Source: Candidatus Sumerlaeota bacterium (GTDB taxonomy: Bacteria; Sumerlaeota; Sumerlaeia; MVZB01; JAJFLK01). From it: a stretch of 6,555 bases of DNA. The notes beneath the pieces were generated by a model that searched no databases, was not told the DNA's origin, and saw only the letters and a program-made list of their open reading frames with translations. The DNA lies in the NCBI GenBank assembly GCA_021772735.1, contig JAJFLK010000247.1, positions 1 through 6,555 of the forward strand, read 5' to 3'. Made by a program: the position numbers and the translations under genes. Positions 5,515 to 6,555 of this stretch are shown piece by piece. Each line of letters opens with the position of its first letter. Position 1 is the first letter of the stretch.

Positions 5515-6555
5515 TTGAACCTCAAGCTTCGAACATTCATCTCGCTGATCTACGTTGCCGTCCTCGGCGCGACGGCCCTTATGTTGGCCCCGAAGTTCAC
5601 GACTCTGGCGCAGGCGCAGCAGGCTTCTGCGGATGCCGTCGACCCGACCGGTTTTATTCAAGAGGAGACTTCGGACGTTTCAGCCGAGGTCCCCGTCGGG
5701 GTCTCCCCGGATGAGCCTGTTGAATCCGCTGAATGGGTTGATCCCTTCCGGCGCGGTCGAAGGGTATATTCGCGTTACTGCATGGGATGCCACGGAGTCC
5801 AGGGCGATGGCAAGGGAGAGGCCGCGGCGATGCTTTATCCGCCGCCTCGCGATTTCGTCGAAGGGGCGTTCAAGTTCTCTTCGCGGCGCACGCCGGGACT
5901 TCCCACCGATGACGATCTTTTCCAGGTCGTTTCCGAGGGCCTTGCCGGGACATCAATGACGGGATTCGTGCGCCTGCCCGATGCCGACCGCCGCGCCGTG
6001 GTCGCATACATCAAGACGTTCTCGGAGCGCTGGCCAAGCGCCGAGGCCGAAGCTTACGACCCGCCGATCCCGGCGACGGACGACCCCTGGGCGGGCGACC
6101 CCGAGGCGGGCATCCGCGCCGGCGAACGCATCTATCACGCCGAGGCGCTCTGCATGACCTGCCATCCCTCGTATCATGACGAGGCCGCGATCGGCCGCAT
6201 GGCAATCGACATGGGTTATGAACCTCTGCCATTGCGCGCGGATTGGCGGCTCAGCGTGGCGAAGAAGAATGCGAACGGGACTCTGACGATACCGCCTGAT
6301 TTCATGCGAGATCGAATCAAGACGGGCGGCGATATCAAGAACCTCTACCGCGTCATCGGCGCGGGCATCACGACGACGGCGATGCCGACGTGGGTCGATT
6401 CGATCGAGCCCGAGAAGCTTTGGGGTCTGGCGCATTACATCAATTATCTGTCTGTTCGCCGAACCGCCCGCCTGGATCCCGATTCATATCGTACCCGTCC
6501 GCCGGTGGACCGACTGCACCCCGCGCCGCTCGAAGCCGAAGATGAAACTGGGGGC
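5515..6555 (+). CDS. Di-haem c-type cytochrome, N-terminal 347 residues (runs off the right edge)
   Basis: A secreted electron-transfer protein with two cytochrome c domains. The frame is open from a stop at 5476-5478 to the window end. Using TTG at 5515, residues 1-34 form a signal peptide (MNLKLR, hydrophobic core to about 24, cleavage after LAQA). An acidic, Pro-rich linker follows. Domain one carries CMGCH (89-93) with GDGKG, PPPRDF (109-114), FKF and a distal-ligand candidate Met148 in GTSMTGF. Domain two carries CMTCH (213-217) and Met290 in TAMPTW. After about residue 310 the sequence is Pro/Arg-rich and continues beyond the window. The PRDF...FKF block is familiar from cytochromes of respiratory complexes, some fused to an ethylbenzene-dehydrogenase-type haem-binding domain, so such a C-terminal domain is possible but unseen. 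No Shine-Dalgarno precedes the TTG; ATG 5581 would destroy the signal peptide. The partner oxidase or reductase is unknown. Confidence 0.88.
   Translation, partial: MNLKLRTFISLIYVAVLGATALMLAPKFTTLAQAQQASADAVDPTGFIQEETSDVSAEVPVGVSPDEPVESAEWVDPFRRGRRVYSRYCMGCHGVQGDGKGEAAAMLYPPPRDFVEGAFKFSSRRTPGLPTDDDLFQVVSEGLAGTSMTGFVRLPDADRRAVVAYIKTFSERWPSAEAEAYDPPIPATDDPWAGDPEAGIRAGERIYHAEALCMTCHPSYHDEAAIGRMAIDMGYEPLPLRADWRLSVAKKNANGTLTIPPDFMRDRIKTGGDIKNLYRVIGAGITTTAMPTWVDSIEPEKLWGLAHYINYLSVRRTARLDPDSYRTRPPVDRLHPAPLEAEDETGG

Noticed and set aside
5953..6435. 160-residue open frame on the minus strand
   Set aside because: It lies wholly antisense to the two-haem cytochrome coding sequence and is Arg/Asp-rich shadow sequence with no domain.

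Overview
The window is an ordinary-looking stretch of a GC-rich bacterial chromosome. It carries seven protein genes: five complete, one cut by each window edge. The host looks Gram-negative: there are two Sec-type lipoprotein signals, a periplasmic di-haem cytochrome and a membrane anti-sigma factor with a probable periplasmic half. A long anti-sigma protein carrying TPR repeats and a GlmU that lacks its acetyltransferase half would fit a Planctomycetota-type host, but nothing here proves the lineage. I see no mobile element, CRISPR array, tRNA or rRNA.

Layout: (1) 3-110, the end of a VOC/glyoxalase-like gene. (2) 185-2540 on the minus strand, an ECF sigma factor followed by its likely cognate zinc-binding anti-sigma factor with a membrane segment and TPR repeats; upstream is a good ECF-type promoter (2652-2681), suggesting autoregulation. 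(3) 2845-3252 (+) and 3369-3878 (-), two convergent small lipoprotein genes (one unrecognised, one DUF3332-like) sharing a strong bidirectional terminator at 3293-3330. (4) 4125-4874 (+), the uridylyltransferase half of GlmU, starting at TTG. (5) 4898-5374 (-), dUTPase, convergent with glmU. (6) 5515 to the right edge (+), a di-haem c-type cytochrome that continues outside the window.

Functionally these are separate units: a self-regulating envelope-signalling sigma/anti-sigma pair, cell-wall precursor supply (GlmU), nucleotide-pool sanitation (dUTPase) and periplasmic electron transfer. Orientation changes at almost every gene, so only the sigma/anti-sigma pair looks like an operon. I did not find a clearly novel system. 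The most interesting points are the ECF autoregulatory promoter, the ZAS-TM-TPR anti-sigma architecture and the single-domain GlmU.
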